From contig NC_045147.1 in the NCBI RefSeq assembly GCF_008831285.2, forward strand, positions 20,712,581 through 20,776,580: a DNA stretch of 64,000 nt. Reading direction: 5' to 3'. The position numbers were made by a program, and so were the translations under genes. Origin of the DNA: Nymphaea colorata. Taxonomy: Eukaryota; Streptophyta; Magnoliopsida; Nymphaeales; Nymphaeaceae. Numbering within the stretch: the stretch's first letter is position 1; each line of letters begins with the position of its first letter. Under the pieces are notes generated by a model. The model saw only the letters and a list, made by a program, of their open reading frames with translations. It had not been told where the DNA came from and did not search any database. This document shows positions 11,499 through 23,973 of this stretch, piece by piece.

Positions 11499-13700
11499 CC
11501 CGATCTCCAACCTCCCTCCGCCTCTCTACGGAAAAAATCTAGGAATGGGAGAGAGACGACGACTCGAGGATCCCCGCGCCTTGAGGAAGCAAGTTTTGGC
11601 ACGGCGGCTAAATAGCCACAGAATATCACGATTCCGTGACGTCATAATCGCGAACTTGTCACGAAATCCACGTCAGGTTCATGATTTTGAGACGCTTTCG
11701 GCGCTGGCGCGCTTGCCGATAATTGGACGCGACCTTCGGTTGGCCCATTCTTCCCTCAATGGCCGCCAACCAGTCATCGCCTGCTTGCTTCCCGACCCGG
11801 ATCTCCAGGAGCCGCTTTCCTCCACTTATCCCCTTCCGCCAACGTTGATTCATCAAATGGCCTATCGCTATTCGCTGATCAAACACGATCCCGAGTCCAG
11901 ATCCATTCAAATTCGGATCGGGTCTTTCTACTTCAACCCCGATCCGATTACATGTGATTGATGCGTGGCCTGTTGACTGAGGTTTGGGTGCATCAGGTGA
12001 GATGGTTCCCAACCTGTTTTGAATCTGGATCCGAGTTTAAAGTAATAGCTCCGGTTTAAAATTGGCTGGATCTAATGAGTTGAAGCTGGTCTCAAACCAA
12101 CCTGGATTATATATGCATATTATGGTCCCAGATCTCTCTTAAGGGTTATCTGGGTTCGGACCCATATATAAAATGGTATCCAACTTCAAGTTCAAAATTT
12201 TTTTTGGAAATGTGGTTTGGAGTGGGTTATTGGTCACATCAGCCCCACCAAATTAGTAGCCGAGTCAAAAAAAAAAAAAGTTGGTAATATATATATATAT
12301 TTAATATATACTTGTTTAAGCATGGAAGTTTTGAATTAGTGCGCTTCTAACCAAATTTTTGGTTTTGAACTGCAGAGACATGATTAGATAATGGATCATG
12401 GATCTGGTCATGACTTAAATAATGTTTTTGCTAGTGGCAGTGTTGGGTATTTGGTAGCTTCACGGTGAAGAGTAAACCTGGGCATCGGCCCGACCCATAA
12501 GGAGTTGAGTCAGCTCGACCTGCACTTAAAACCGGAGTCCGAACCGGATTAAATTAAAAAGTATATATTTTTATATAACGAAGAGATTCTCGATAGCAAG
12601 CAGGAAGAGAAAAACATAAACGCCAGAGTCAATCATAAGATCGAGTTTCTTTCATTTGTCAATGAAACAAGAAAAAAAAAATTCCACTTGGAGGCCTGCA
12701 TTTTCTATCGTCGTTCCAAAAAGAGGTCTCATGTGTATTTCTATAGCGAGGCTTTGCAATTGCCGACGAATATGGAAACCAGAAGCCTTTATATAATCTT
12801 TATCTTCCTAAAACGCGTGAAACTTTTATGTTTTTGCTGAAGTTTCACTCAACAAGTTTGGACTTTTAACGGCAATTGCAGAGTAGAATTAGTATTTTTT
12901 TTTTAATTAATATAATGGAAAACTCGGAAGGAAGCTCATACGCCCTCAGTCACGAAAAGCATGGAAAGTTTTTTGTCTAATTATATCAATATAGAGGCTT
13001 GTTTTAGAAGAAACTTTCATTTAGAGCTTAGTTATGAAATTTGGAGAAAGAGGAAGGAGCGGGAGGCAATCTCAATTCGTTATGTCCAAGGCATTGTTAT
13101 CACTTCAAAGCCCAATCAGCCCATCCAGATCGAATTGGTAGCAACTTTTTTAATAAGATATATTTCAATTAGTTTATATATGTAGATATGTTAAAAAATA
13201 TTTTTTTTTGTTTGGTTCACAATTAATTCAGTTGTTACTCACTTAGCCAATGCGATTGCAAACCAATCAACTTCTCAGGACTGTTTTTGAATGATGAAGA
13301 AGGTTGAAAATCTAAGCTTATACGTCCATAAAACTATGAATGAAAATTAATAGTATGATCTCATATCGGCTAAGAGATTAGGGCAACGTTAAAGTAATGC
13401 TTAAGAACAAATGATACTATTTTAAGCAAATGCATTAGGTGTACGTTGTTTAAATGGTAAAAACCGACGTGTTATATTGTACATTTGAGTTTGACATAGA
13501 CTATACATCAGCGATATGTCCTTTAAATTGTAAAAACTGATGTTCTACATCAAAGTTATGTATATAAAGAGGAAAATTAAAATTAGCCTGCTAATTAAAT
13601 ATTTAAAAGCTGTTGGTATTAGTAACAACAAAAAAATTAGGTCAGATTAAAGTATTATATGAATCTACCATAATTTGCATTCATACAATGTCCTCACCTT
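11499..13700. other. Intergenic spacer upstream of the cathepsin B gene
   Basis: After the proximal promoter (to about 11700) this is low-complexity, AT-rich sequence with a short (TA)n run near 12288-12302. The open frame antisense to the first exon and promoter (11389-11961, plus) has no recognisable family and is most likely chance. I see no gene here. Confidence 0.55.
11637..11675 (-). promoter_or_regulatory. Two ACGT-core bZIP boxes upstream of the cathepsin B gene
   Basis: A palindromic TGACGTCA lies at 11637-11644 and TGACGTGG (minus strand) at 11668-11675, about 140 and 170 bp upstream of the start codon. The first contains the TGACG core bound by TGA-type bZIP factors; the second fits the plant unfolded-protein-response consensus TGACGTGR. 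A TATA-like CTATTTAG lies near 11610. Function is inferred from motif and position only. Confidence 0.45.
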
Positions 13701-13724
13701 ATTCTAGATGTCAACTACGATACC

Positions 13725-13870
13725 AGGGCGCGCCTAAAATGCATCTGCACCTGCATCGACGCGATGCAGGTGCGGGTGCGACCCTGATTCGCACCGAAGT
13801 CTGTCAACGGTGAGTTGGGTGCGGTCAGCCGCACCAAACTAAAAATGTCATTTTTTAACGCGCACCAAAA
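13725..13870. repeat. GC-rich patch with a perfect hairpin and GGTGCG/CGCACC repeats
   Basis: GCACCTGCATC at 13747-13757 and GATGCAGGTGC at 13763-13773 form an 11-bp perfect stem with a 5-nt loop. CGCACC or its complement recurs several times to about 13870. In AT-rich surroundings this looks like the subterminal repeats of a DNA transposon end (hAT-like), but I could not identify the other end. Confidence 0.4.
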
Positions 13871-14339
13871 ACGTGTATGTCTATTTTGGTCCATCTTTTA
13901 GGTTTTTTTTTTTTTTAATTTTCATTTTTCTACAAAAGCTATCGGGCGTCCCCCGACTGGCCCCTTTCCCTTTGCTAATGCCTTCTGAGTTCTGCCCTTT
14001 TCTATCTCTCCTACAATCGTCCCTTCCACCGGCAGCAGCTTCCTTTCCGTCCAGCGTCGGCTGCGATCGTCTCTGCCGGCGGCATCAATTAGTTCAGGTA
14101 GCTACTTTGCAAAGGGTTTATTTCATATTTTCGTTTTCTCGAGCCTGTTTTCCTATTTCGTCTTCTTCCTCAACCCTCTTCCAACGCCCCTGTTTTCTCT
14201 CGGTTTATTTGGTTAAGAAAATTTGCAATCGGCAACAGCTGCAGTGCAGGACCTGCCACTGAAGCTTCCCCTCTGACCCTCTCCATTTGCCCCATGCCCG
14301 CTGCAGTGCAATAGAAGCTCCTTGTGTGTTGCATCTCCC

Positions 14340-14741
14340 TCCTTCTTTCACCCCACTTGTCTGCTTCTTGGAGTCATGTCTGGAGGCCGTGGCTCATTTT
14401 AGCTTGGTGGTGCATTTGGGAGGAACGTAACAACAGGGTCTTCAGGGATACCTTTTCTTCGCTAGATTCTGTGGCTCGTCTTGTGCAAGGGGATGTCCAG
14501 TTTATCATTCGATTAAAGCGCCGATGTTCGTCTGCGGCTGGGTGACTGTGTCGCTTCGTCGTTCCTCTCTCACCCCGACTCTCTTATTTTTTCTGTGCAT
14601 TATATTGTATATTTTTTCTTCCTGTTTCTGTTTTTGCGGTTTGTTTTTTTTGCGGATTGTTTTTTTCTTTTGTACCTAGTGAACATTTTGTTCTCAAATT
14701 TTGTTATATATTCTCATTTTATGGGCTCTTCTTCTTTTTTT

Positions 14742-14760
<19 letters not shown>
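14340..14760 (+). mobile_element. LINE (L1-type) 3' remnant
   Basis: The frame ending at 14545 contains PWLILAWWCIWEERNNRVF followed by RDTFSSLDSVARLV. The W-W-x-IW-x-ERNNR-x-F pattern is typical of the C-terminal tail of plant L1 ORF2 proteins, after the reverse transcriptase. Only about the last 60 codons remain; no reverse transcriptase or endonuclease is present upstream. After the stop comes a T-rich tract compatible with a LINE 3' UTR, ending near CT/TA microsatellites at about 14743-14779. Confidence 0.65.
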
Positions 14761-14778
<18 letters not shown>

Positions 14779-14779
14779 T

Positions 14780-16449
14780 CAGCGTCGATGTCAATGTCAC
14801 AGCTATGGTTCCCCAGCCGAGTCGTGCATCCATCGCTATTCACTATTAATTGTCAACTCACAAGATCCTGGTCTACAGTTGTATGTTTGAATTTAGGTGT
14901 TCATGAAAAAACCTGAAAAGCAAATTGCAATTTTGAACTTTTTGTCATATATATTATATATATGATTAGTATTATTATAATAAATTAATAATAATATTAT
15001 TAAATATTATCCCACTTAAATTTTTTGAAATATGCCCCACCCCGCACCTTGGTGACACAGGATGTCAATCATCTAAAAAATATATTTTAATATTTTAGAT
15101 GAATGAAAAACGAAGAAGAAATGTATGGAAAAAATATTTTTTATTTTCAGAAAATTCGCGTCCAGCCATCAAACGTGAAAGAAAACCGTGGAGAAGGGCT
15201 CGCAGATTTTGTTTCATGAGTTTTTTTTTTTTTTGTGAATTATGTTTTGCCTCAGAGCATTCATGTTAACATAAATGAAAATCACAATAAAATCTCTTGT
15301 TGATATAGATAGATAGAACAAAATAAAGAAAGAAAAGATATGTTTGCCTGAAAATCAGCAATTCTGTAGCCAATCACGTAAATAAATAGTGGAACCTGCC
15401 GAGTAGATAGTTTTAACAATTCATTCTCACCGCAGGGAGAAGAGCAGCGCAGAGGTGGGAGCCTCGCCGATCGTCTTTCTCTCAAGGTAACCTTCTCTCT
15501 CTCTCTCTCTCTTTCTCACTCTATCTCTCCTAGAAACCTGGCCGGGATCTTCCCAGTGAGTTGCAGGTAGTGGAGAGTTGCTGGGGGCGATAGGTTTTTG
15601 TCTTACTGCTCAAGGAGCTGGCCCTCTCAGGACCCGCTCTTCTCCGTCCCTTTTCCAAAATTTGCAGTCTCCCTTACGTTCGAGAAATTTGCTTTCCTCT
15701 TCGGTTTTCTGCTTCTCCTTCGCTCCCACGTCATTTCCTAGTTTCCCATCTTGGTTAGAGGTCGTAATTCCAAGATGAACCGAGTTTCTCATTTCTGTTT
15801 CCCCTTAAAATTTGGCATGGACGCGACTTTCGGGTGCTTCTGTCTGGTTGAATTAGATCAGGATGGCGGATCAGCGGGAATGAGATTATTGCATTTTTTC
15901 AGGGATCGAATCGAATCGAATCTGCCGAAGCAGGTTATTGCGCAGGCTGGCTTTTGAGGAGATCCCTAAATTTTCATATCGTGTTGTGTGTTATCTTGGT
16001 TTTCATCCGAGTTCGGGACCCGGTACTGGAATTTTGTTACATCTTCGATAGTTCTGCCTTTTTGTGTCCAATTATTTTTTCTCCTTCCAATATTACATTG
16101 TTAGAAGGTGAGATCAGTATCAGATCGGATCCATCTCTTTTTCTAGAGGATCCATATCCATGTGTCACGCCATGGGAGCACCTCTCACCACCCACCTACC
16201 GTTCAGTGTCCTTATCGGTCGCTCACAATGACGTGGCTGCTCTGAGCTCGTGGAGAAAGAAAGCAACGAACGCCGCCCACCAATCTAACATCTAACTAAT
16301 TTCCCGCCCTTTCCTCGTAACTAACCTTCCGGCCCTTTTTCTATATCTTTTTTCCGATGGGTCGCTGATGGTCAGTGGGTTTCTCCTGTCTTTCGTGCCG
16401 TCAGGGGTCTCAGTGACGCTGGCGGGGCAGTTCTGGTGAATCCGGAGCC
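14780..16449. other. Spacer and probable 5' UTR region of the PPAT gene
   Basis: 14780-15400 is AT-rich with no gene seen. A candidate 5' UTR exon ends at a donor in CTCAAG|GTAACC near 15487, followed by a CT run, and a good acceptor (pyrimidine tract, then CAG) lies near 16405, 45 bp ahead of the PPAT start codon. A long 5' UTR intron would explain the 15488-16405 stretch, which otherwise shows no coding signal. This is an inference from splice-site context. Confidence 0.35.
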
Positions 16450-19400
16450 ATGGTTCAGCCGATTCATCCACCGGAGAATGTACTGGAGACGAGATCAGGT
16501 CCCAATTCTTACGCCGCTGTGGTGCTCGGAGGGACATTCGATCGCCTCCACGATGGCCATCGCCGTCTCCTGAAGGTCCTCTCTTCGCGGCTACTACTTC
16601 TTCTTTCTCTTCATCCTTTCCTCTTTTGTACTTTACTGCCGCTTGTTTTGTTTTTTTCAAAAACCTTTTGTTTGTTTTGCGGCTCAAGAAGGAAGTGGAA
16701 GAGAAAAGATGGAAGCTCGGGGCTGGATTTGATTTCTTTCAATTCGAATATTTGGATTTTCAGGCTTCTGCGGATTTAGCTACGGAGAGGGTCGTCGTTG
16801 GCGTCTGTGATGAGCCGATGCTCGTCAAGAAAGAGGTTGATTTTCGTTAAGCTTCCTCCGGTTTTCTTGATTGGCGTTCTGTGGATGTGTCTCTTTTTTC
16901 TTTTTCTCCTGAGAAGTTCTGGCTGATGCTGGTAATTGGGTTTGTCTAGGTTTAGGTGTTAGAATGAATTGTTAGAATGTTGACATTTTCCTTTGCAGCT
17001 GTCGGAGTTGATCCAACCGATTGAGGTGCGGATGAGTGCTGTTCAAGATTACATCAAGGTCGGTTCTCTACCTAAAAAATATAGTTTCTTGTTTTTTAGT
17101 TGTACTTAGTTTTTCGTTTGGGTTGTCTAGATTTGCTTGATGTTAAATTAATTCTTTTGTGTCGAATGAATCAGTTATCGTCACTTATTTTTTCCGTTTT
17201 CAAAACGCCATGCTGCATAACATGGTTAAACATGTTAATGCAATGAACTTGCTTTTGTTGCTTTCATTTCTTTCTTATTTCCAAAGATTGTGCATGCCCT
17301 TTTTGTCCGTTAATAAAATGAAAGGCGTAGTAACCCACTTGTGGAAGCTATCTATAAGCAGATGGTAACTATTGCAGAATAGTAAATTGCTGAAAAGCTA
17401 GACAACGCTTAGTGTCAAGCACTTCTCAGAGTCGAACTTCAATCATGCCTCAGAATTGAACAAGGTTTCAGAAAGTGCATTTCTTTTAGGGATTCTGTTT
17501 GTCTTTCATGTTACTCATGCCTGTTTGGTAATTTGTTGGAATCTATTGGTACAAAGTTTGAAAAGCAAAATTTGGAAGAAAATGGTTTAGCCGAAAGAAG
17601 AAATGTGAATTTGAAGGTGTTTAAGATTTGATCTTGGTTTTATAATTTTCACCTAGGGGCCGAAGCATACATTTCATGCACTGAATATGCAACGTGCACT
17701 TCATAAGAAGTTCTTTTCATGCTTGGTAGCAGTTACCCCATGTTCAAGCCAGTCCTTCTATAATTTGCTGAGAAGTGCTTAATAAGTAGCAAGTAGTACC
17801 CAATTAGAAGTAGAAACACTAAATATGTGCTGTAATGTCTAAAAGTGTCAAGGAAGTCATATTGGAACATATGCACATGAGTATGTGCACAGAAGCCATT
17901 ATGGGTATGAGCAGTGGAACATTATAATTCAAAACTTGCAACATCCAAAATCCTCAATTCATTTATTAGGTTCTCTTCCTTTTAGTTTCTCTTTGTCTGG
18001 GCACGTAGGATGAGGAAAACAAGATTTTTCGTTAAAGAGTTGTCATCAATGTTTAGGGTGTCTTAACAACTGTATGTTTAAAGGACTTGTTTGAGTAAAT
18101 AAGGAAAGAACCTAATAAGCCTGAGCTTAGCATTTATACTTTCAAATGGATTATTATATCTCTGGAAACTATGCATAAATTTGTCTCTGAATAATGGAAA
18201 ATCTATAGTCACAATGAAGCATCAGGGACAGCTTTGCCCAAGGTAGTTTGTTGCAAACTTGAGATTTCTTTCTTGAACAAAAATCATCAATTAGGGTTCC
18301 ATACATTACTTGTTCAAAGATTAGGGTCGTTCTCTTATGTTTTCACTATATTTGAGGGGTTCCATATTTTCATTGCTGTGAAGCATGCCAATGTTCTTAA
18401 GTTTATAGTTTCCTCCCACTCAAAACTCATAATTTCTTTTTTTGGATTGTGTATACAGTCTGTTAAACCAGCACTGCTTGTTCAGGTGGAGCCCATATTG
18501 GATCCTTATGGCCCATCAATTGTTGATGAGAACTTGGACGCCATCATTGTTAGGTATGTTCCCATAGTGGCTCACTTTTTTTGGTAGCACCTTCTAATGT
18601 TATTTGGAAAGCTGAACACTATTCTTTAATGGGTCTAAATTCCTTTACGTTGCAGCTTGAAATTACGATGTCTCTAATTTAGATCCCATCTACTTGTATA
18701 TGCATCTACAGTTTTATTTCAGCTCCCTTCAACCAAAGTTGAAACTGAGTCAAGATGCTTGGGACCTGGTAATTTGGGGGTACTAGCTTCAGGGAAGTTC
18801 CTGAAAATGGAAACGTGAAGGCTTTATGGTTTGAGGAAGTTAGTAGAGTCCATAACATAAAAAGATAAAACAAAAGGAAACATGGTCAACGTCCTTTATG
18901 TTAGACTGCTAAGCTGCACACATACACATACAAATGCACACCGTTCACACAGATTGGCATCCTGGATATTTCAGTTGACTAAAAATAATCAAGCTCTGTA
19001 TATCTATTGGCAAGAGACATAATATACTGGCTTAAAATTTATTCGAACCAAGTTTCATTCATTTAAACATTAATAAAGTTGAAAAACTGATTTACTTTCT
19101 GCAAGTTCACACTGTGATAAGCTCTAATCTTTTCAGTATCAGTGCATATCAACTGGTACACAATATTACCAACAAAACAAAATAGAAATATGGCCCTTCA
19201 AGGTATCAGCTGCCACCTGGCCTCTATCGGCTGATATATCAATGAAATAATATTAAAAAATTAACTTTCGTTTTATTTGATTTAGGTAACAATTTAAAAT
19301 CACCTATATAAGACGAATGCATTGGTCCCTGTCGGTTGAGATGCGATATTGTTAAAAACATGATATGGTGCTGCTACCAATATTACAACATTGTTAATCT

Positions 19401-19487
19401 CTTAAAGCCCACATGCATGTTTATAGAGATCAAGTTGGTCGTTGATGGTCCTCCCTGTTGCATCTCAAATAATTATTGTATGCATAT

Positions 19488-19523
<36 letters not shown>

Positions 19524-20491
19524 TATATTTTATTGATTGGATCCAATAGAAACTTCAGTAGCAGTCCTGCAATCAGAAGAATAATTTTAGTGTCTAATAA
19601 TCACGAAGTTCATGACCATCATTACTTGTGGGCTCCAGTTATTTATCTTTTCTCCAGGTGTTTCAGCGCATTGAGACAAGCACCACATCTTCATGTTCTT
19701 TAAATGGGCAAAACCATAAAAGCATCATCTAAGAAGTTCATGATATTCTATTTTAGACAGAACTATCGTTTTTGGAAAACTGATATTCATATTTAACTTT
19801 ATTACATTTTCTTGTAATTTCTTAATTTTGCATCAAACTTTTATTACTATCATTTTGCTTTCTATGGTTGTCCTTGTGTATTCATGTTACAATCACTCAG
19901 ATTTTGATATCTATTGTTTATAGTTTTTTTTTTCAACCTGGGGGCTGCATTAGGCAGGCCTATCTCTTTTCTTGCCGATTTACTTGGTCGTGGTGTTGTT
20001 TTGTGTGGTTGTATAGCAAGGAGACTCTAGCAGGTGGCTTGTCAGTTAATAAACGAAGAGCTGAGAGAGGTCTACCACTATTGAAGGTATCAGTCTTCTT
20101 TTTTCCATGTTAACCTTCTGCGATGTTTAACTTTGAAACAACTGTCTTATTCCTGCTTTTATTGTCATGAAGAGCTGAAGGGGTTTGCTGGTCTGTGAAC
20201 TGCTCATCCATTGTCTTTTATGGTATTTCCTCATGTATTTATGCATAAACTTGTAATGCATTAGTAGCCTTGATGAATGTTCTAGACCATGAGTAGCATT
20301 GGTTTGTAACTTGGTTTAAAGCCCACAGGAGGGTGGAGGTAATTGATCTTAGCTGACACACAGTTTGCTGTGTGCATTTGTTTCAGGTGGAGGTAGTAGA
20401 TCTTTTATCTGAAGAATCAGGTGGAGAAAAGCTTAGCTCCACAGCATTAAGGAGAATGGAGGCTGAAAAAGGTAATCATGCACAAACATAA
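16450..20491 (+). CDS. COAD: Phosphopantetheine adenylyltransferase (CoA biosynthesis)
   Basis: Six exons, 16450-16575, 16764-16835, 16999-17058, 18459-18553, 20017-20086 and 20387-20491, give 175 residues, close to the known plant enzyme length. The enzyme transfers AMP from ATP to 4'-phosphopantetheine, making dephospho-CoA, the penultimate step of CoA synthesis. The nucleotidyltransferase signature [11 protein letters not shown] lies at residues 27-37 and the second nucleotide-binding motif LSSTALRR at about 157-164. Conserved family stretches [18 protein letters not shown] and [16 protein letters not shown] are also present. The last codons (after MEAEK) read through a GTAATC that could also be a donor, so the real C-terminus may be spliced to a further exon; I chose the read-through stop at 20489-20491. 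Introns 3 and 4 are about 1.4 kb each; intron 4 contains CA/TA microsatellite at 19489-19530. Confidence 0.92.
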
Positions 20492-22648
20492 AATGGACAT
20501 TCCAGCAGAGCACAGTGTCGAGACATCCAGGGACTGGATGTTGATGATCAGCAAGAAAGGAAGGAAACCAGATAGCACGCGATTTGGTAGAACAGGAACG
20601 AATTGGTTGAGTAGGGACCCAGACAGCCAGGAAGCAAGTGAACCAAGAGAAGGCATCTGTTTCAGAACATATATTTATTGTAGTTCATAAGAAATAACTG
20701 GAAAGATGTTATTTTGCAAATTGCTTTGGCTGGTTCGTGTAGGTAAAGACTTCCTGTAGTGAGAAGGCCTCACACAAGTGTTTGTGAACTGTGAGTTTTC
20801 ATAGCTGGGGATTGTGCTGTAAATCGTCACTGATGGAGAAAATTCTCCTGCCATGATGGTTTTTCACATGTTAGCACAAGCGTCATAATCGTTGACTGTT
20901 TCCTTGTAAAACTTTCAGGTGTTTACATGATTATTTTGTGGACTATATGATCGTTGTGATAGTACCATTTCTTCTTTAGACTTTAGGTTTACCATTATTT
21001 TTTCTGGTTTCTCAGCCTGGTAGCTTTGTTCCTTGACAATCTTATGGAAGGTACCATTTGCATTTTGATCCACAAATACATGCAGTAGCTGCGTGTGAAG
21101 TTATATATATGTAGCTTCTTGCTTTTACCCCATGGAACTTTTGGATGAAAATTCTCATAACCTGTAGTTCAAGTGATACATGGACGACTATCATAAAAAA
21201 ATGGCCATGTAAATATTCAAAGTTGAGATAATGGTACATCTCTTCTTATTCTGACGCTATCAAGTTCCTCCTTTCACAGCTATGCAGATTGGATGTGGTT
21301 ATAATAGGCATTATGACAAGATCATGTACAATTATGAACTGAATGATTTTCCAACCAGAGACAACACACATGCATGTGCTCCTTGTGCGGCCCTCTTAAG
21401 CCTTCACAGATACTGGCAAAATATTCTGAGCATTAGTCTCTGCATAAAAAATATCGAGGACCTAGGATTTCATGTTTTCTTTCTCAAGGTACTGGCAACC
21501 AGTTAACAGATAAGAAATTTCAGCATGTTGATAGATCTAGTGGCTTCTTTTCTGTGCTTTGAAGGCTATGCGTGATTTTGTCGACCTGTTTTTAACAATG
21601 CCATGTAGCACAACTTTGTACCAATCAAATATGCAGCACACATGCAACCTGCACTCTGCTAGAGCTACAGAGCACAAGAACAAAGGGAAAAAATTGATGA
21701 GTCCACTGTGATTCAAGTGATTCATTTCCATTGTTCTTTGCCTTGTCTCATTCAATCTGAAGTATCTTATCAGCATATCTATCTGAACTGCTCCGTCTAC
21801 TTTTGGTGATTGACTGAATATGTATCTCCAACTTTTGTGGGGATTGATAAATTCCCTATCATCCGTCTGGTGGTCTCACTACCCTTCTTGTAGTTGCAAG
21901 TGGTACTCGTCAATCAAGCTGAAAATTTATACGTCTTGAAGTTTGATTTCGAGAAATCTTTTTGAGCTTTTATTGCTCTCACAAAGAACCTCCAAGTGGG
22001 TGGGTTTGGTTAAGACCAAGTGTGACCGTGAGACCCATTATGTTATAGTATACGTCCCTTTTATAATTGTTTTTGTTCCAGCTGACAGCATAAAAAGCAG
22101 AACCCGAAACACACTTTTTTTTTTTGTCTTAATAAATAATACCAAACAATGTGTATAACTTTGATCTTTTTGGAACACTTAAAAGCAAAGAAGAAGCTCT
22201 AAATCAGAATTTGAATAGAATCAGTCAGGCTGCTGATCCAACGATTCGTCGGTTACGAGTCAACAAAAAGGTATTCTACATGTTAAAAATAAAAGAAGCA
22301 TATACAAAAAGTTAAAAATAAGAAACACTTCAACACATTTAGAAATAATAAAAAATAAATAGTGCATGGCACTAGACACCTTTCTATCAGCCAATGAACC
22401 GAATTGATTTGCTACCAATCCCATTCGAATCAGCAGATTCAGACTGTCGTTTACAAGATACCATGCCAATGAGAATCTTAAAAGGTAGGTGTGCGCAAAC
22501 AGCTTTCATATCCTCATCAAGTCTGTATTGCATCTTTTATAAGACCAACATAAAACCTACAATTCCATCCTCTACTAAGATGCCGGACGCACTTGTAAAT
22601 TTAGGTGCCCAGCTTGGATGTAGAAATATCTTGCTGAAATTTACTCTT

Positions 22649-22792
22649 ATATATATATATATATATATATTGAACTATCGTTTTAAAATCACTCAACCAT
22701 ATAACCCCGACCATTTATTTGAAGCATATATCCAATCATATTGGATCGGACGATTTTGATTGGATGGTTGGGTGAATTTGAAAAACTAGAGC

Positions 22793-22832
<40 letters not shown>
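22649..22832. mobile_element. Short MITE embedded in a (TA)n microsatellite
   Basis: A 124-bp segment (22672-22795) is bordered by (TA)n on both sides (22649-22671 and 22796-22832). Its ends are inverted: the left side carries GTTTTAAAATCACTCAACCAT, close to 22681-22701, and the right side reverse-complemented reads GTTTTTCAAATTCACCCAAC. Insertion into (TA)n is the habit of Micron-type MITEs described in rice. No coding capacity. Confidence 0.6.
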
Positions 22833-22834
<2 letters not shown>

Positions 22835-23853
22835 TGTGTATGTATGTGAGAATTTTTTTTTGCTAATACTAATTTTTTCTACCCATATTTTGTGATTAGG
22901 GTAGCTCATCACATGTCTTGCCGTTCATCCCTTGAAAGAAGACAATGCCAGTCAGATTTGGACTCCCTTTTTAATAATCTCTTGTTCCAAGATTCGACGT
23001 AAAGGTGTTTCTTTGTGGGTGATATGTTTGCGTAGCTGCTTGAGTCATTGCATCCTCAACTTGACGGCCCATATATTCTTCAGATAAGGACCTTTATTCC
23101 AGCGACTGTTAGGCTTTTCAAATTTCTAGAAACATAGCTTTAAACACAGCAGCACATGTGCTTGTATAGATAATCCAACTTTTGAGATTTAAATCCTATC
23201 TGTTTGTGCCCATTTTGGATCACATATGAGGCATAAGATGTCCAGATAATCCAAACTCATGCACTCCTATACTTTAAATCTTTAATTTTTGGGTGAGCAG
23301 AAGGAGCATTTTATCTTATAGTTTACAAAACTATTTTAGAGTCGAAGCTCTCACCCAACCTTGAAAATACATAATCTGCTTTTGGTGCCTCGAGATGCCG
23401 CTACTATCATACTTCAATGGCCTCCCTTTTGCAGCACACTGGGTTGATGTCAGAATGAAAACTAGCCGCCTACCTGTCCTTGCCCCTACCATAGTGCCAA
23501 CCCCTTCTAGGGTCTTTAAATCTTTAATTTCAAGATATGCAATGAAAAAGGTTTATGGTTGAGTTTCCATGTGACCTCATCTTCAAAAAGATACTCCTCA
23601 CATCCCTTCAAAGAAGGAATAAATGGGACGAAAAGAGATGCTTCCAACAAGGATACATGGGACCTTTTGCTGGACTCTATCCATGATTCCACCTTTTCCC
23701 CTTGCCGCAGCTTCCTCTCGTCTCTCATTTGAAGTATAGTTTTTCTTTTTTCTCTCCAGAGAATTTCAAAATTCGTTCAAAGGTTCTTATCAACTTGACT
23801 ACATTGTATCAAGAGAAAGAAAGAGAGAGAGAGATAGAGAGGGAGGAAGGGAG

Positions 23854-23973
23854 TAGTATAATACCGTCTTTTAGTGTATATATATATAAAGAGAGAGAGA
23901 GAGAGTAGTATAATACCTTTTTTTAGTATATACATATATATATATATATACACTAAAGAAGGGTATTATACTA
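23854..23973. repeat. Inverted repeat with an extra direct copy, possible MITE
   Basis: TAGTATAATACC occurs at 23854 and again at 23906, and its inverse GGTATTATACTA ends near 23973. TTAGTGTATATA after the first copy pairs with TATATACACTAA before the last. Between them are (GA)n and (TA)n runs. The result can fold on itself almost completely. Confidence 0.5.

Noticed and set aside
11389-11961. 190-codon plus-strand frame antisense to the cathepsin B first exon and promoter
   Set aside because: No family features; lies over a promoter and a verified first exon; probably chance in a GC-richer island.
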